NCBI GenBank assembly: GCA_002238785.1
Contig: MPNA01000012.1
Location: 1 to 64,000, forward strand
Direction of reading: 5' to 3'
DNA length: 64,000 bases
From: a bacterium OM1 bin76
Lineage (GTDB): Bacteria; Actinomycetota; Acidimicrobiia; Spongiisociales; ZC4RG35
Shown here: in pieces, positions 51,215-61,300 of the stretch
Numbering within the stretch: the first letter of the stretch is position 1
Layout of the letters: each line of letters opens with the position of its first letter
Translations under genes and position numbers: made by a program
Notes under the pieces: model-generated
The model's input: the letters and a program-made list of their open reading frames with translations, nothing else
Databases searched by the model: none
Told to the model about the DNA's origin: nothing

Positions 51215-53767
51215 GTGGCAACACGGACCCCCACCCGTCGTAGGGCAAGCGGGCGGCGGCGGGAGTCCTCGAAGACCAAGAAGTCGACCAAAGGTAAATC
51301 GGCACCGAGACGGTCGGCAAAGCGTTCCACGCCCAAGTTGCCCCTGCGCGCCCGGGCGTGGACGGCGTTGCAGTCCCGCATCGGCGACATGTCGTCCGAA
51401 GTCTGGGGTGGAGTGCTGCTGTTGCTGGCGCTGTTTTCCACCCTGTTCCTGGTGGGCGCCGGGGGACAGGTGGGCGAAGGTGTCAAGACCTCCCTCTGGT
51501 ATGTGTTGGGCCAATGGGCGCCCCTGGGTCCGCTCGCCTTGCTGGGCATGGGCCTGGTGTTAGTGCTGGGGAAGCCGGATCTGAGCAAACGGCGGTTGTT
51601 CTTTAATGTCCTGTTGTTCTTCGTGTCGACTCTGGGTCTGTTTCACCTGTTGACCGGTGCGGTGCCTCTCGCCAGCGGCGGAGAGGAAGTCGCCGCACCG
51701 GGCGGCGCAGTGGGGGCCCTGACCGCTTTCCCGATGCAGCGGGCCATGGGCACCGCTGCCACCTTCGCGGTCCTGGTCCTTGGTGTGATGACCAGTGTCT
51801 TGATGGTGACAAGGACTTCGCTCAAGGACTTCCTGCTGGCCATGGGCGACCTGTTGAAATGGGTGAGGGAGGTGTCCCGTCGTCGGGCGACTGCCCACGA
51901 GTACCAGAACGGGGCCCCCCACGGTAAAGCCGCGGTGGCGGGACCCGCCAGGCGCGGTCGAAGACGCCTGAGGGCGTCGGGACGGCGTCGGAGGGCCAGG
52001 TCCAAGGACACCGGCCCGTGGCCGATAGCAACCGTCATACAGGTTCCCGATCCGGACTCTGAGGAGGAGTTGCCATCGGCGAGCGGAACATCGGAACAAG
52101 AGGACTCCGCCCCTGTGGTGAGCGTGCTCGAGACCGCCGGGCCAGGGGAAGACCTCACTGTGGAGATGGAGAGTCTCAGCGCCTGGCGACCCCGGCTGGA
52201 GGTGGTGAAGCCTCCCCCCGCTGTCATGGAGAAGTCCAGCCGGAACGGCCGGGCGGCAGACCAACCGGCGGTCCAACCTGAACCGATGGCGCCGGAGAAG
52301 ACCGATGGAAGCGCCCCGGCCCTCGCCGCGGCGCCCTATCGTCATCCCCCGCTGGAGTTGTTGAGCCGGGGGGGAAAGGTGCGGGGCGATGAGGACGACC
52401 TGAAGAGCACCGCCGGCAAGTTGCGTCAGGCATTGGCCGATCACGGCGTGGACGCCCGGATCACCGGGGTGGTTTCGGGTCCCTCGGTGACCCGGTTCGA
52501 GATCAAACTGGCGCCCGGAGTCAAAGTTCAGAAACTGTCGGCGTTGTCCAACGACATCGCTTACGCCCTGGCCACTCCGGACGTGCGTCTGCTGGTTCCC
52601 ATCCCCGGTCGGTCGGCCATTGGAGTGGAGGTGCCCAATGCCAAACTGCAATTGGTGAAGTTGGGGGACATCCTGTCCAGTCGCCAGGCGAGAGTGGACC
52701 GGGATCCCCTGGTGGTGGGACTGGGTATGGACATCGGGGGGAGGCCGTTCTTGTTGAATCTGGGCGAACTCCCCCATGTCCTGATAGCCGGCGCCACCGG
52801 GGCAGGCAAGTCCTCCTGCATAAATTCACTCATCACCTCGCTTCTGATGAGGACCCGCCCCGAGGACCTCAAGCTGATCCTGGTGGATCCCAAGCGGGTG
52901 GAATTGGGCCAGTACCAGGGGGTGCCCCATCTGCTCACCCGGGTCATCACCGATCCCAAGAAGGCTGCGGAGGCACTCAAGTGGGTGGTGGAGGAGATGG
53001 ACCGGCGCTACGACCTGCTGGCGGAGGCCGGAGTGCGCGACATCGCCGGGTACGCCGCCAAATGGGAGGCGGGAGTCATGGATGAGGAGAGGTTCGATCG
53101 CTTCCCGTATCTGGTGGTGGTGGTGGATGAACTCAACGACCTGATGATGGTCTCCGGTCGGGAGGTGGAGTTCGCCATCGTGCGGATCGCCCAGATGGCG
53201 CGGGCGGTCGGGATCCACCTGGTGCTGGCTACGCAACGCCCCTCGGTGAATGTGATCACCGGAGTGATCAAGGCGAATGTCCCTTCCCGCCTGGCGTTCA
53301 GTGTGGCGTCCCAGACCGACAGTCGGGTGATAATCGATTCGGTGGGCGCCGAGAAACTGGTGGGTCGGGGGGACATGCTGGTGGTCACCGCTCGCCAGCC
53401 GAGGCCGCAACGGGTGCAGGGCGCTTGGGTGGAGGAGTCCGAGATTGCTCGGGTGGTCTCCTGGGTCAGCGGGCAGGCCACCGCGGACGAGGCTCTCGAG
53501 CAATCCCTTGACAAGGCGTTGACCGCTCCCGCATCCCGACCCGAGCCCGAGGATGACGAGGACCAGGACCTGATCAAACGGGCCACCGAGTTGGTGGTCC
53601 GCTCCCAGCTTGGCTCGACCTCCATGCTGCAGAGAAAGCTGAGGGTGGGTTTTGCCCGGGCCGGTCGCCTGATGGACATCCTTGAGCGGCGAGGAGTGGT
53701 GGGACCCTCGCAGGGTTCCAAGGCCAGGGAAGTCCTGATCACCCCCGAGGAGTTGGGGCTGGGCTAA
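51215..53767 (+). CDS. ftsK: FtsK/SpoIIIE DNA translocase
   Basis: The protein is 850 aa. A basic N-terminus (about residues 1-50) is followed by four spans (about 55-215), a low-complexity linker (about 220-380), then the motor: LAPGVKVQKLSALSNDIAYALA (KVQKLSALSNDIAYALA seen), Walker A GATGAGKSSCINS at about residue 525, Walker B VVVVDELNDLMM at about 635, and QRPSVNVITGVIKANVPSRLAF. The C-terminal gamma winged helix is STSMLQRKLRVGFARAGRLMDILE (TSMLQRKLRVGFARAGRLMD). It pumps DNA at the septum for dimer resolution. GTG start with a very short leader. Confidence 0.96.
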   Translation: MATRTPTRRRASGRRRESSKTKKSTKGKSAPRRSAKRSTPKLPLRARAWTALQSRIGDMSSEVWGGVLLLLALFSTLFLVGAGGQVGEGVKTSLWYVLGQWAPLGPLALLGMGLVLVLGKPDLSKRRLFFNVLLFFVSTLGLFHLLTGAVPLASGGEEVAAPGGAVGALTAFPMQRAMGTAATFAVLVLGVMTSVLMVTRTSLKDFLLAMGDLLKWVREVSRRRATAHEYQNGAPHGKAAVAGPARRGRRRLRASGRRRRARSKDTGPWPIATVIQVPDPDSEEELPSASGTSEQEDSAPVVSVLETAGPGEDLTVEMESLSAWRPRLEVVKPPPAVMEKSSRNGRAADQPAVQPEPMAPEKTDGSAPALAAAPYRHPPLELLSRGGKVRGDEDDLKSTAGKLRQALADHGVDARITGVVSGPSVTRFEIKLAPGVKVQKLSALSNDIAYALATPDVRLLVPIPGRSAIGVEVPNAKLQLVKLGDILSSRQARVDRDPLVVGLGMDIGGRPFLLNLGELPHVLIAGATGAGKSSCINSLITSLLMRTRPEDLKLILVDPKRVELGQYQGVPHLLTRVITDPKKAAEALKWVVEEMDRRYDLLAEAGVRDIAGYAAKWEAGVMDEERFDRFPYLVVVVDELNDLMMVSGREVEFAIVRIAQMARAVGIHLVLATQRPSVNVITGVIKANVPSRLAFSVASQTDSRVIIDSVGAEKLVGRGDMLVVTARQPRPQRVQGAWVEESEIARVVSWVSGQATADEALEQSLDKALTAPASRPEPEDDEDQDLIKRATELVVRSQLGSTSMLQRKLRVGFARAGRLMDILERRGVVGPSQGSKAREVLITPEELGLG

Positions 53768-53768
53768 C

Positions 53769-53789
53769 CCCAGGAAAACCCGGGTTTTT
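53769..53789 (+). terminator. Intrinsic terminator after ftsK
   Basis: CCCAGG and CCCGGG (53769-53774, 53779-53784) can pair with one mismatch around AAAA, followed by TTTTT. Confidence 0.55.
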
Positions 53790-53894
53790 GGCGCCTGGTG
53801 TACGCCTTCTAAAACATTTGTATTACGTTTGCTAACGCAGAACGTTCGCCAAAGTGAAAAAACCGGTTTGCGCCTGAAAAAGGTGGCAGAGGGT

Positions 53895-53925
53895 TTGGTT
53901 GTCGCCTGGGGAGCGGGCTTATAAT
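53895..53925 (+). promoter_or_regulatory. Promoter of the TRAP binding-protein gene
   Basis: A perfect TATAAT (53920-53925) lies 55 nt before ATG 53981. TTGGTT (53895-53900, spacer 19) or TTGTCG (53899-53904, spacer 15) could be the -35. The AT-rich stretch upstream (53800-53890) contains the palindrome GAACGTTC. Confidence 0.55.
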
Positions 53926-53980
53926 GCCAGCCACATCGCGAAACCTAAGGGTAAGCAACAGGCAAAACAAGGAGAACCAC

Positions 53981-55093
53981 ATGGAACGTAGAGAATTCCT
54001 GAAACTCTCGGCTATGGGCGCGTTGGGGGCAGCCGCGATGGCGGCCTGCGGTACTGGCGATGAAGACCTAGACGAGGCTCTTCAAGACGAGTCCCTCCCT
54101 ACTCTCGAGTGGGAGATAGCCACCAGTTGGCCGACCGCCTTGGACACCATCTTCGGTGGCGCTCAGACTTTTGCTGCCAGAGTCACTGCGATGACCGGCG
54201 GTAAGTTCTCGATAGTGGCCCGCGCCGCCGGTGAACTGGTTCCCGGGTTGGAGATTCTCCAGTCGGTCCAGTCCAAGGGTGTGCAGATGGGACATACCGC
54301 CTCCTACTACTACGTGGGACTGGACCCGATCACTGCCTTCGGGACCGCTATGCCCTTCGGGTTGACCCAGCGTCAGCAGAACGGTTGGCTGTTCCGCGGC
54401 GGCGGACTGGAACTGATGCAGGAGGCATACGCCGAGCGTTTCAATGTAATCCAGTTCCCCGCCGGGAACACCGGAGTGCAGATGGGTGGTTGGTTCAACC
54501 GCGAGATCAGGTCGTTGTCCGACCTCGAGGGTCTCAAGATGAGGATTCCCGGACTGGGCGGCCAGGTGATGGAACGCTTGGGAGTCACCGTCCAGGTGCT
54601 GCCGGGAGGCGAGATCTTCCAGGCCCTGCAGACCGGGGCCATCGACGCCACCGAGTGGGTGGGCCCCTACGACGACCAGAAGCTCGACTTCCAGTCGGTC
54701 ACCCAGTACTACTACTTCCCAGGTTGGTGGGAGCCGGGCCCGAGTCTCGAAGTGCAGATCCACCTTGATGAGTGGAATGCTCTCCCCGAGGAGTACCAGC
54801 AGGTGATCCAGTCGGCGGCCGTGCATGCCAACCAGGACATGATGGCTGATTACGACGCCAAGAACCCCCCGGCGCTGCAGAACCTGCTGCAGTCGGACAT
54901 CATCCTGCAACCGTTCCCCGATGATGTCATGGCGGCGTCCGAGGAGTCCTCGTTCGAGTTGTTCGACGAATTCGCCGCGGCAGACACTCTGTTCAGCGAC
55001 GTCCTTGATCACTGGAAGGCCTACCGTTCCGGGATCCGCCAGTGGCACAACCTCGCGGAACGCACCTACCTGCAATTCGAGTCGCGGTTCTGA
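53981..55093 (+). CDS. TRAP transporter solute-binding lipoprotein (DctP family)
   Basis: The protein is 370 aa from ATG 53981 behind AAGGAG. The N-terminus ERREFLKLSAMGALGAAAMAACG has a twin-arginine motif (RREFLK) and a lipobox ending in Cys. The binding domain shows SWPTALDTIFGGAQTFAARV (SWPTALDTIFGGAQTFA), GWFNREIRSLSDLEGLKMRIPG (SLSDLEGLKMRIPG) and GEIFQALQTGAIDATEWVGPY (ALQTGAIDATEWVGP), hallmarks of TRAP binding proteins. A keto acid or lactate is a possible ligand. The permease genes lie downstream on the opposite strand. Confidence 0.92.
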   Translation: MERREFLKLSAMGALGAAAMAACGTGDEDLDEALQDESLPTLEWEIATSWPTALDTIFGGAQTFAARVTAMTGGKFSIVARAAGELVPGLEILQSVQSKGVQMGHTASYYYVGLDPITAFGTAMPFGLTQRQQNGWLFRGGGLELMQEAYAERFNVIQFPAGNTGVQMGGWFNREIRSLSDLEGLKMRIPGLGGQVMERLGVTVQVLPGGEIFQALQTGAIDATEWVGPYDDQKLDFQSVTQYYYFPGWWEPGPSLEVQIHLDEWNALPEEYQQVIQSAAVHANQDMMADYDAKNPPALQNLLQSDIILQPFPDDVMAASEESSFELFDEFAAADTLFSDVLDHWKAYRSGIRQWHNLAERTYLQFESRF

Positions 55094-55112
55094 CGAACCC
55101 CAAAGTACATGC

Positions 55113-55144
55113 AGAAGGCTCCGGGCCCCGGCCCGGAGCCTTCT
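55113..55144 (+). terminator. Strong hairpin terminator after the TRAP binding protein
   Basis: AGAAGGCTCCGGGCC and GGCCCGGAGCCTTCT form a perfect 15-bp stem with a 2-nt loop, followed by CTTTG. It also could work for minus-strand transcripts. In the same gap (55094-55372) a smaller GCCCTT/AAGGGC hairpin lies at 55325-55338. Confidence 0.75.
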
Positions 55145-55372
55145 CTTTGTCCGAGTTTGCGGCCGGTAATTTCAGGTGTCGTGCAGAGTCAGGTGTTGTA
55201 GGGGGTCTCGCTGTCCATCCGAAGCGACCCGGGGGATTGGCGCTGGCCGGCTCGCATCTTGTGTCCCGGTGGCCGGCCCGTCCCTTCCCGGTTCGAAAGC
55301 GGCTTTGGGTGTGAAGAACCAGCAGCCCTTGGAAGGGCGTCGCCACGCATGGCGGGGCGGTGTTGATGAGGT

Positions 55373-56731
55373 TCAGGCCAGTTGGGAGAGTCCCATGGCC
55401 TCCACCAGCCAGGTGACGGTGGCGGGGAAGGCTGCCACCAACACCAGACCCAGTCCCTGCAGGGCCATGAACGGAAGGGCGCCCTTGTGGATGTCGGCGG
55501 TCTTCACCTCCGGAGGGGCCACGGATTGCAGGTAGAAGAGGGAGAATCCCACCGGTGGTGAGATGAAGGCCATGTTGAGGTTGATCGCCATCATTATCGC
55601 GAACCAGACCAGTTCCGGCCCACCCAGTCCCAGCGCCAGGGCGGCCGGAACGAACAGGGGCATGACGATGAAGGAGATCTCCAGGAATTCAAGGTTGATT
55701 CCCAACAGGAAGACGACGATGTTGGCGACGATGACGAAGGTCCACTTTCCGCCCGGAAGTCCCACCAACCAGCCGGTCACCAGGTTCTGCCCGCCCAACT
55801 GCTGGAAGATGAGGGCGAAGAAGGTGGAGGCAAACAGGATCTGCAGCACCAAGCCGGTGATGTTGGCGGTGGATCGGGAGGCCTCCACGATCATCTTCCA
55901 GGAGTAGCTGCGATAGCCGACTGCCAGCAGCACGGATCCCAACGCTCCCACGGCCCCGGCCTCCGAAGCCGTGGCGATGCCGAAGAAGATGGAACCCAGC
56001 ACTGCGAAGATCAGCACGATGGGGGGAGCGATCGAGATCACCGACTCCTTGAGGAGGGCGACTCCCTGCAGGGTCCGTTCCTCTTTGGGGATCGGGGGGG
56101 CTGCTCCGGGCTTGAAGAAGGCCAGCACCAGGGTGTAGATGGCGTAGAGAAACGCCAGCATCACCCCGGGAATGAGCGCACCGGCAAACAGGGCGCCCAC
56201 CGAGACCGGGATGAATTGGGCCAGCACGATCAACACCAGGCTGGGAGGTATCAGCTGGGCAAGAGTGCCGGAGGAGATGATCACCCCGGTGGCCAACTTG
56301 TGGTCGTAGCCGTACTTGACCATGACCGGGAGGGAGAGGATCCCCATCACGATCACGGTGGCGGCCACCACTCCGGTGGCGGCGGCCAGCAGAGTCCCCA
56401 CAAAGATCACCGCAACGCCCATCCCGCCGCGCAAGGGGCCCATGAGCATTCCGATGCTGGTGAGAAGTCGCTGGGCCAGACCCGACTTTTCGAACACTGC
56501 CCCCATGAATACGAAGAACGGGATGGCCAGGAACGTGAAATTGGCGACCGTGTCGGCAAACCACTTGTTGAACAGCAGGTTGATTCCCGCCGGCCGAAGA
56601 TCACCGGTCAGCAGGCCAAGGGCGAAGAAGACGATGGCGGTGCCCGCGAAGGAGAAGGCCACGGGGTACCCCGCCAGGAGCAGCACCAGGAAAAGGACGA
56701 ACATTATGATGGCGAGCCATTCACCTAGCAT
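55373..56731 (-). CDS. TRAP transporter large permease (DctM)
   Basis: The protein is 452 aa with about twelve spans. Typical segments are [43 protein letters not shown] ([17 protein letters not shown]), [17 protein letters not shown] and the C-terminal [18 protein letters not shown]. It is the ion-coupled transport subunit. Start ATG follows AAGGAA. It is 52 nt behind DctQ and convergent with the binding-protein gene. Confidence 0.94.
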   Translation of the reverse strand: MLGEWLAIIMFVLFLVLLLAGYPVAFSFAGTAIVFFALGLLTGDLRPAGINLLFNKWFADTVANFTFLAIPFFVFMGAVFEKSGLAQRLLTSIGMLMGPLRGGMGVAVIFVGTLLAAATGVVAATVIVMGILSLPVMVKYGYDHKLATGVIISSGTLAQLIPPSLVLIVLAQFIPVSVGALFAGALIPGVMLAFLYAIYTLVLAFFKPGAAPPIPKEERTLQGVALLKESVISIAPPIVLIFAVLGSIFFGIATASEAGAVGALGSVLLAVGYRSYSWKMIVEASRSTANITGLVLQILFASTFFALIFQQLGGQNLVTGWLVGLPGGKWTFVIVANIVVFLLGINLEFLEISFIVMPLFVPAALALGLGGPELVWFAIMMAINLNMAFISPPVGFSLFYLQSVAPPEVKTADIHKGALPFMALQGLGLVLVAAFPATVTWLVEAMGLSQLA

Positions 56732-56783
56732 CTCGTTGGTTCCTTTCCTTGTTGTTCTCGGCTTGGTCGAACCCTGCCGGCGG

Positions 56784-57395
56784 TTACTCGAGCCGCAGCG
56801 GCGCCTCGACCTCTCCGTATTCGATGTCCTCGGGGTGATCCCGCACGATCGCCCACAGCTTTACCAACTCCGCCGCGGTCTGCATCAGCAGAAGGGCAAA
56901 GGCCACCGGGATCATGGTCTTGATAGGCGCCCGGGGCAGACCGCTTGGATCGGGCGATTGCTCATTCAACTGCCAGGACGTCACGACCTGGGGGATCGAG
57001 AGCCACAGGCCCAAGATGGCGAAGGGGAGAAGGCCGACGTGGTGTCCGATGAAGTCAATCAAGGCTCTTTTCTTTTTGGGCTGGTGGGCAAACCAGAAGT
57101 CAACCCGCACATTTATCTGGTTCTTCAGCACATATGCGAATCCGAACAGGAAGATCAGTGAATACAGGTACCACTGTGCTTCGATCAGACCGTTGTTGGT
57201 CAGCCGAACGCCGATGATCTGACCGGTGTATCGCAAGATGACGTTGCCCACCCCCAGGACGAGCGTGGGTATCACCGCCCACTTGGCGAGCTCGCCGGTC
57301 TTCTCCGAGATCAGGTCCGCTTTGCGCTGGTATGCAAACAGGAGCTTCCAGTGGAGACTGTGCTGCACCGGCTGGTTGCTGTGGTTGGTTGCCAG
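56784..57395 (-). CDS. TRAP transporter small permease (DctQ), probable CTG start
   Basis: Four spans are visible, with the family segment [28 protein letters not shown] ([20 protein letters not shown]). The only usual start is GTG 57368, which has no ribosome binding site near. In frame 27 nt upstream lies CTG (57395-57393) exactly 6 nt behind AAGGAG (57407-57402), giving 203 aa beginning [11 protein letters not shown] take CTG as the likely start. The pair DctQ-DctM is one operon; its transcript would start in the short gap shared with the deacetylase. Confidence 0.85.
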   Translation of the reverse strand: MATNHSNQPVQHSLHWKLLFAYQRKADLISEKTGELAKWAVIPTLVLGVGNVILRYTGQIIGVRLTNNGLIEAQWYLYSLIFLFGFAYVLKNQINVRVDFWFAHQPKKKRALIDFIGHHVGLLPFAILGLWLSIPQVVTSWQLNEQSPDPSGLPRAPIKTMIPVAFALLLMQTAAELVKLWAIVRDHPEDIEYGEVEAPLRLE

Positions 57396-57515
57396 GGTCG
57401 GCTCCTTGCGCGGGTTTCGCAGGTTACTTTAGTCCGATTTCCTGCCCTGACGCCGGTTTTTGGGCTCTCTATTTAGCCGAAGTAAAGGGTTTTTCCCTCT
57501 TACAATTGAGGTTGC

Positions 57516-58334
57516 GTGACGGGCATGGGCATTCCAATTGCTATAGGCAAAGCAATTCTGATTGCTTGGCTGGGTGTGGGAATGACCTGGTCTCTCTGGC
57601 AGGCTCCACCCGCTCGTAAACCGCTATATTCCCATCCGCAATCCCCGGCGGGGCAGGCTCAGTTGGCTGGGGACCCGGCGCCGGTGGTCTACCTCACCTT
57701 TGACGATGGCCCCCATCCCGTCTACACCCCCCAGGTGCTTGATCTGCTGGCGCGATACGATGCCAAGGCCACCTTTTTCGTGGTGGGCCAGATGGTGGCG
57801 AACTTCCCCGACGTCACCCGCCGGATCGCTGCCGAAGGACACTCCATCCAACTCCACACCTGGCGTCACGACGACCTCACCAAGCTCAGTCGCCAAGAGT
57901 TCATCGAAGACAGCAACAGGGTGCAGGCCATCCTTGGGGAAACCGTTGGGTTGCGGGCCACTTGCCTGAGACCTCCCTACGGGTCCATCAACCCCAGGGT
58001 GAGGGGGTGGGCGACCGATTTGCGCCTGGGTGTGTCGATGTGGGACATCAGCGGGGCGGACTGGACCGACATATCGGCGGAGACCATTGCCCGCATCGTG
58101 ACGGGGAGAGTGCAGCCCGGATCGGTGGTGCTGCTCCACGACGGTGGCGGCCATCGACACCGCACGGTGTCCGCCCTGGAGACCATCCTGGCCGATCTGA
58201 CCGGGGCGGGCTACCAATTCGGCTCGATGTGCCGGACCCTCCACCTGCCCGAGCCCAATCCCCCCTGCTGGGAGTTTTACGCCTGGCCGGTACCTCGCCC
58301 CTGCCCCGAGCCTTCCCAGGCGGACGGCCGGTAA
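57516..58334 (+). CDS. Polysaccharide deacetylase (NodB-like), membrane-anchored
   Basis: The protein is 272 aa from GTG 57516; TACAAT ends 9 nt before. An N-terminal hydrophobic segment (IAIGKAILIAWLGVGMTW) anchors or exports it. NodB motifs: TFDDGPHPVYTP, HTWRHDDL (two metal His), RPPYG and the late LLHDGGG. It removes N-acetyl or other acyl groups from peptidoglycan or a polysaccharide. Its last 58 bases overlap the convergent lhr gene. Confidence 0.9.
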   Translation: MTGMGIPIAIGKAILIAWLGVGMTWSLWQAPPARKPLYSHPQSPAGQAQLAGDPAPVVYLTFDDGPHPVYTPQVLDLLARYDAKATFFVVGQMVANFPDVTRRIAAEGHSIQLHTWRHDDLTKLSRQEFIEDSNRVQAILGETVGLRATCLRPPYGSINPRVRGWATDLRLGVSMWDISGADWTDISAETIARIVTGRVQPGSVVLLHDGGGHRHRTVSALETILADLTGAGYQFGSMCRTLHLPEPNPPCWEFYAWPVPRPCPEPSQADGR

Positions 58335-61300
58335 CGGCGGGGATCGGGTGGGAATGCCAGCCCCTGCGGACTGATCACGAAGCCCTGATCTCCCAGGGGT
58401 CCGGCCAACGGGTGGTCGGAGGCGGGCGTTTCATTGATGTGGTCGATTCGGAAACGGCGAGTGCGACCGGCGAGATTCGCAAGTCCCTCGGCCAAGATCT
58501 CCAAACGGCGTTCACCGGCTTCAAGGACGGTCAGGCGACGGCGGTTCAGGAAGGCGGCCAGTTCGCCGTTCCAAAGCGCCACGTGGCACCCGGCGGCGCG
58601 GGCCAGGCGGGCCTCCTCGAGCCTCGGCCAGGAAATGGCCGCCCCGTAGGGGTTGGCCGGATCGCAGGCAGCCAGGATCACCATCCGGGGCTCGGCTTCT
58701 TCCCGGAGACGGTCGACCGCCCCGGGCAGGGCGAACTGCGCTCCTCCCAGTCCCTCCACGAAGTAGCCGCGCCGGGCTCTGCCGGTCTCCTCCATGCGCG
58801 CCAACACCGGGTACAGGGCGGTGAAGCCCCCCGGGATGCCTTCGGAGGCCACCACCGCCCGGGTCACTATGCCGTACCGGTCCAGCAGTTGGGCGCCCCA
58901 GGCGGCGTACTGCTCGGTTGGGGAGACGGGGTTGGGCTCTTCGTGATGGGAGACCAGGGACCACCGGCCGGCCGTGTCGGGGGGAAAGGTCAGTTTCCTG
59001 CCCCGTGGTCGGCGGAAACGACGGGCCCGCAGGTGGGCTCGGAGAGGATGGATGCTGTCGTTGGTGACCAGGCCGGCCCACACCAGGTCCCACAGCGCGT
59101 CGACCACCTCCCACAGGTCCGGCGCTGCGGCGGCCCGGAAGATGTCCGCGAAGAAGGAGGCACCCCGGCGCTCCAGGTGATCCCGGATGGCCCGATGCAG
59201 GGGAAGGTCCGGGGAGTCCTCCTGCGGTCCCGGATCCAGTTGCGGGAACTGGTCCCGCAGGTACAGCGTGACTTTCCCGTCCCGACTGCCCAGGGATCCC
59301 CTTCCCACCCAGATCACCCTGCCTTCGGCCAGGAGTTGGTCCAGGCGTAGGGCCGGCTTGGGGTGACGGACGGCCAGGACATCGCTCTCCAACATCGACG
59401 CGGGGATGGGATAGCCCTGCATCTGTGAGATGGTCTCCAGAAGGGATCCCGCCCCGGGGGAGGGTTGCTCCTCTATCAGGTTCCAGGCGATCAGCATCCG
59501 GGCCAGCGCATTGGGGCCCACCGGCTCCACCTGGCGACGAAGGGTGGCCAGCGAACGCCTCTTGAGGCGTCGCAGCACCTCGGTGTCCACCCACTCCCGG
59601 GGGCCTCCGGTGCGGAATACTCCTCTGAGCACTCGTGCTTCCCGGGCCAAACGGGCCAGCACCTCTTCCACCACTGAGGTCGGCAGGCCCAGGGCGGTGG
59701 CGGCCTGCGACGCCGGGAAAGGGGCATGGGTCCGGGCATAACGCCCCACCACATCGCCCAGCGGATCTTCGACCGGTTCGGCGAACACGGCCGGGACTCC
59801 CGGTGGCAGTTGGCAACCCAGAGCATCCCGCAGGCGGCCGGCGTCCTCCACCGCCGCCCAGACTCCGAGTCCGGCCACCCGCACCTCGATCACCCGCCTT
59901 GCCTCCTGCAGGTCCCTCAGGAAGGACTGGGGATCGGCGGAGCGCAACTCCAGGTCGCGGAACGTGAGGGGACCCAGGTTGCGCAGCAGATCGTGGACCC
60001 CGTCCGGTCCCCGGACCTGTTTTTCGTCTGTGAGGTGCTGCAGTTCCAACTCCACGGATGCCGCCACTTCCGCGGAGATGAGTTCCCCGATCTCCCCTTC
60101 CCCCAATAGCTGGGAGAGGAGGCGGCGATCCAGGGTGATGGCCATCGCCTTTCGTTCGGCGGCAGGGCCATCGGTCTCATACAGGTATCCGGCCAAAAAG
60201 GCCTGCATCAAGGAGGAGGCAAACGGGGAGGGGTGCACCAGGTCCACCTCCGCCAACCGCAGCCTGCGGTTACGGAGGTCGGCCAGCAGGGTTCGCAGGT
60301 AGGGCAGGTCGAAATCGTCCTGGAGAACTTCCCGGTAGGTCTCCAGGATGATCGGGAAGGAGTCGAAGCGGCGGGCCACCGACAACAGGTCGGCGGAGCG
60401 GCGCCGCTGCAACCACAGGGGCGTCCGGTGCCCCGGGCGGCGACGCGGCAGCAGCAGTGCCCTGGCGGCCGCTTCCCGGAACCGGGAGGCAAACAGGGCC
60501 GTGCCCGAGAGGTGTTTCATCAGAAGATCCGACACCTCGTCGGGGCTGAGCAGGATGTCGTCGGCGGAGGGAGGCCGATCGGCGTCGGGAAACCGGAAGA
60601 TGATGCCGTCATCCGACCAGGCGGCGTCGATCTCCACTCCCCGGCGGGAGCGAAGGCGATCCATCACCGCCATGGCCCAGGGGGCATGCACCCTGGCTCC
60701 CAGCGGCGACAGGACCACCAGTCTCCAGTCTCCGATCTCGTCCCGGAAACGCTCCACCACCAGGGTGCGATCATCGGGGATCACGCTTCCCGAAGACCGC
60801 TGCTCTTCGAGGTAGGCCACCAGGTTCTGGGCGGCCCACTCATCCAACCCCTCCTGGTCCATCAACCGCCGAGTGGCGTCGGGCGATGCCATGGCCGCCA
60901 TCTCCCGCAGGAAACGGCCGATTGCCAGCCCGGTCTCCGCGGAGCGCCCGATGGTGTCACCTCTCCAGAACGGCATCTGGGCGGGCACCCCCGGCGCCGG
61001 AAGCACCTCGATGCGATCATGGGTGATCTCGCTGATCCGCCACGAGGAGGCGCCCAGCAGGAAGACGTCGCCGGGCCGGGACTCGTAGACCATCTCCTCG
61101 TCCAGTTCTCCCACCCTGCTGCCGTCGGAGAGTTGCACCCGGTACAGACCCCGGTCGGGGATCACCCCGGCATTGGTGACAGCCAGCAGCCTGGCGCCCG
61201 ACCGGGCGGTGACGGTGTCCTCCACCCGGTCCCACACCACCCTGGGACGCAGTTCGGCGAACAGGTCCGACGGGTAGCGCCCCGCCAGCATGTCCAAAGT

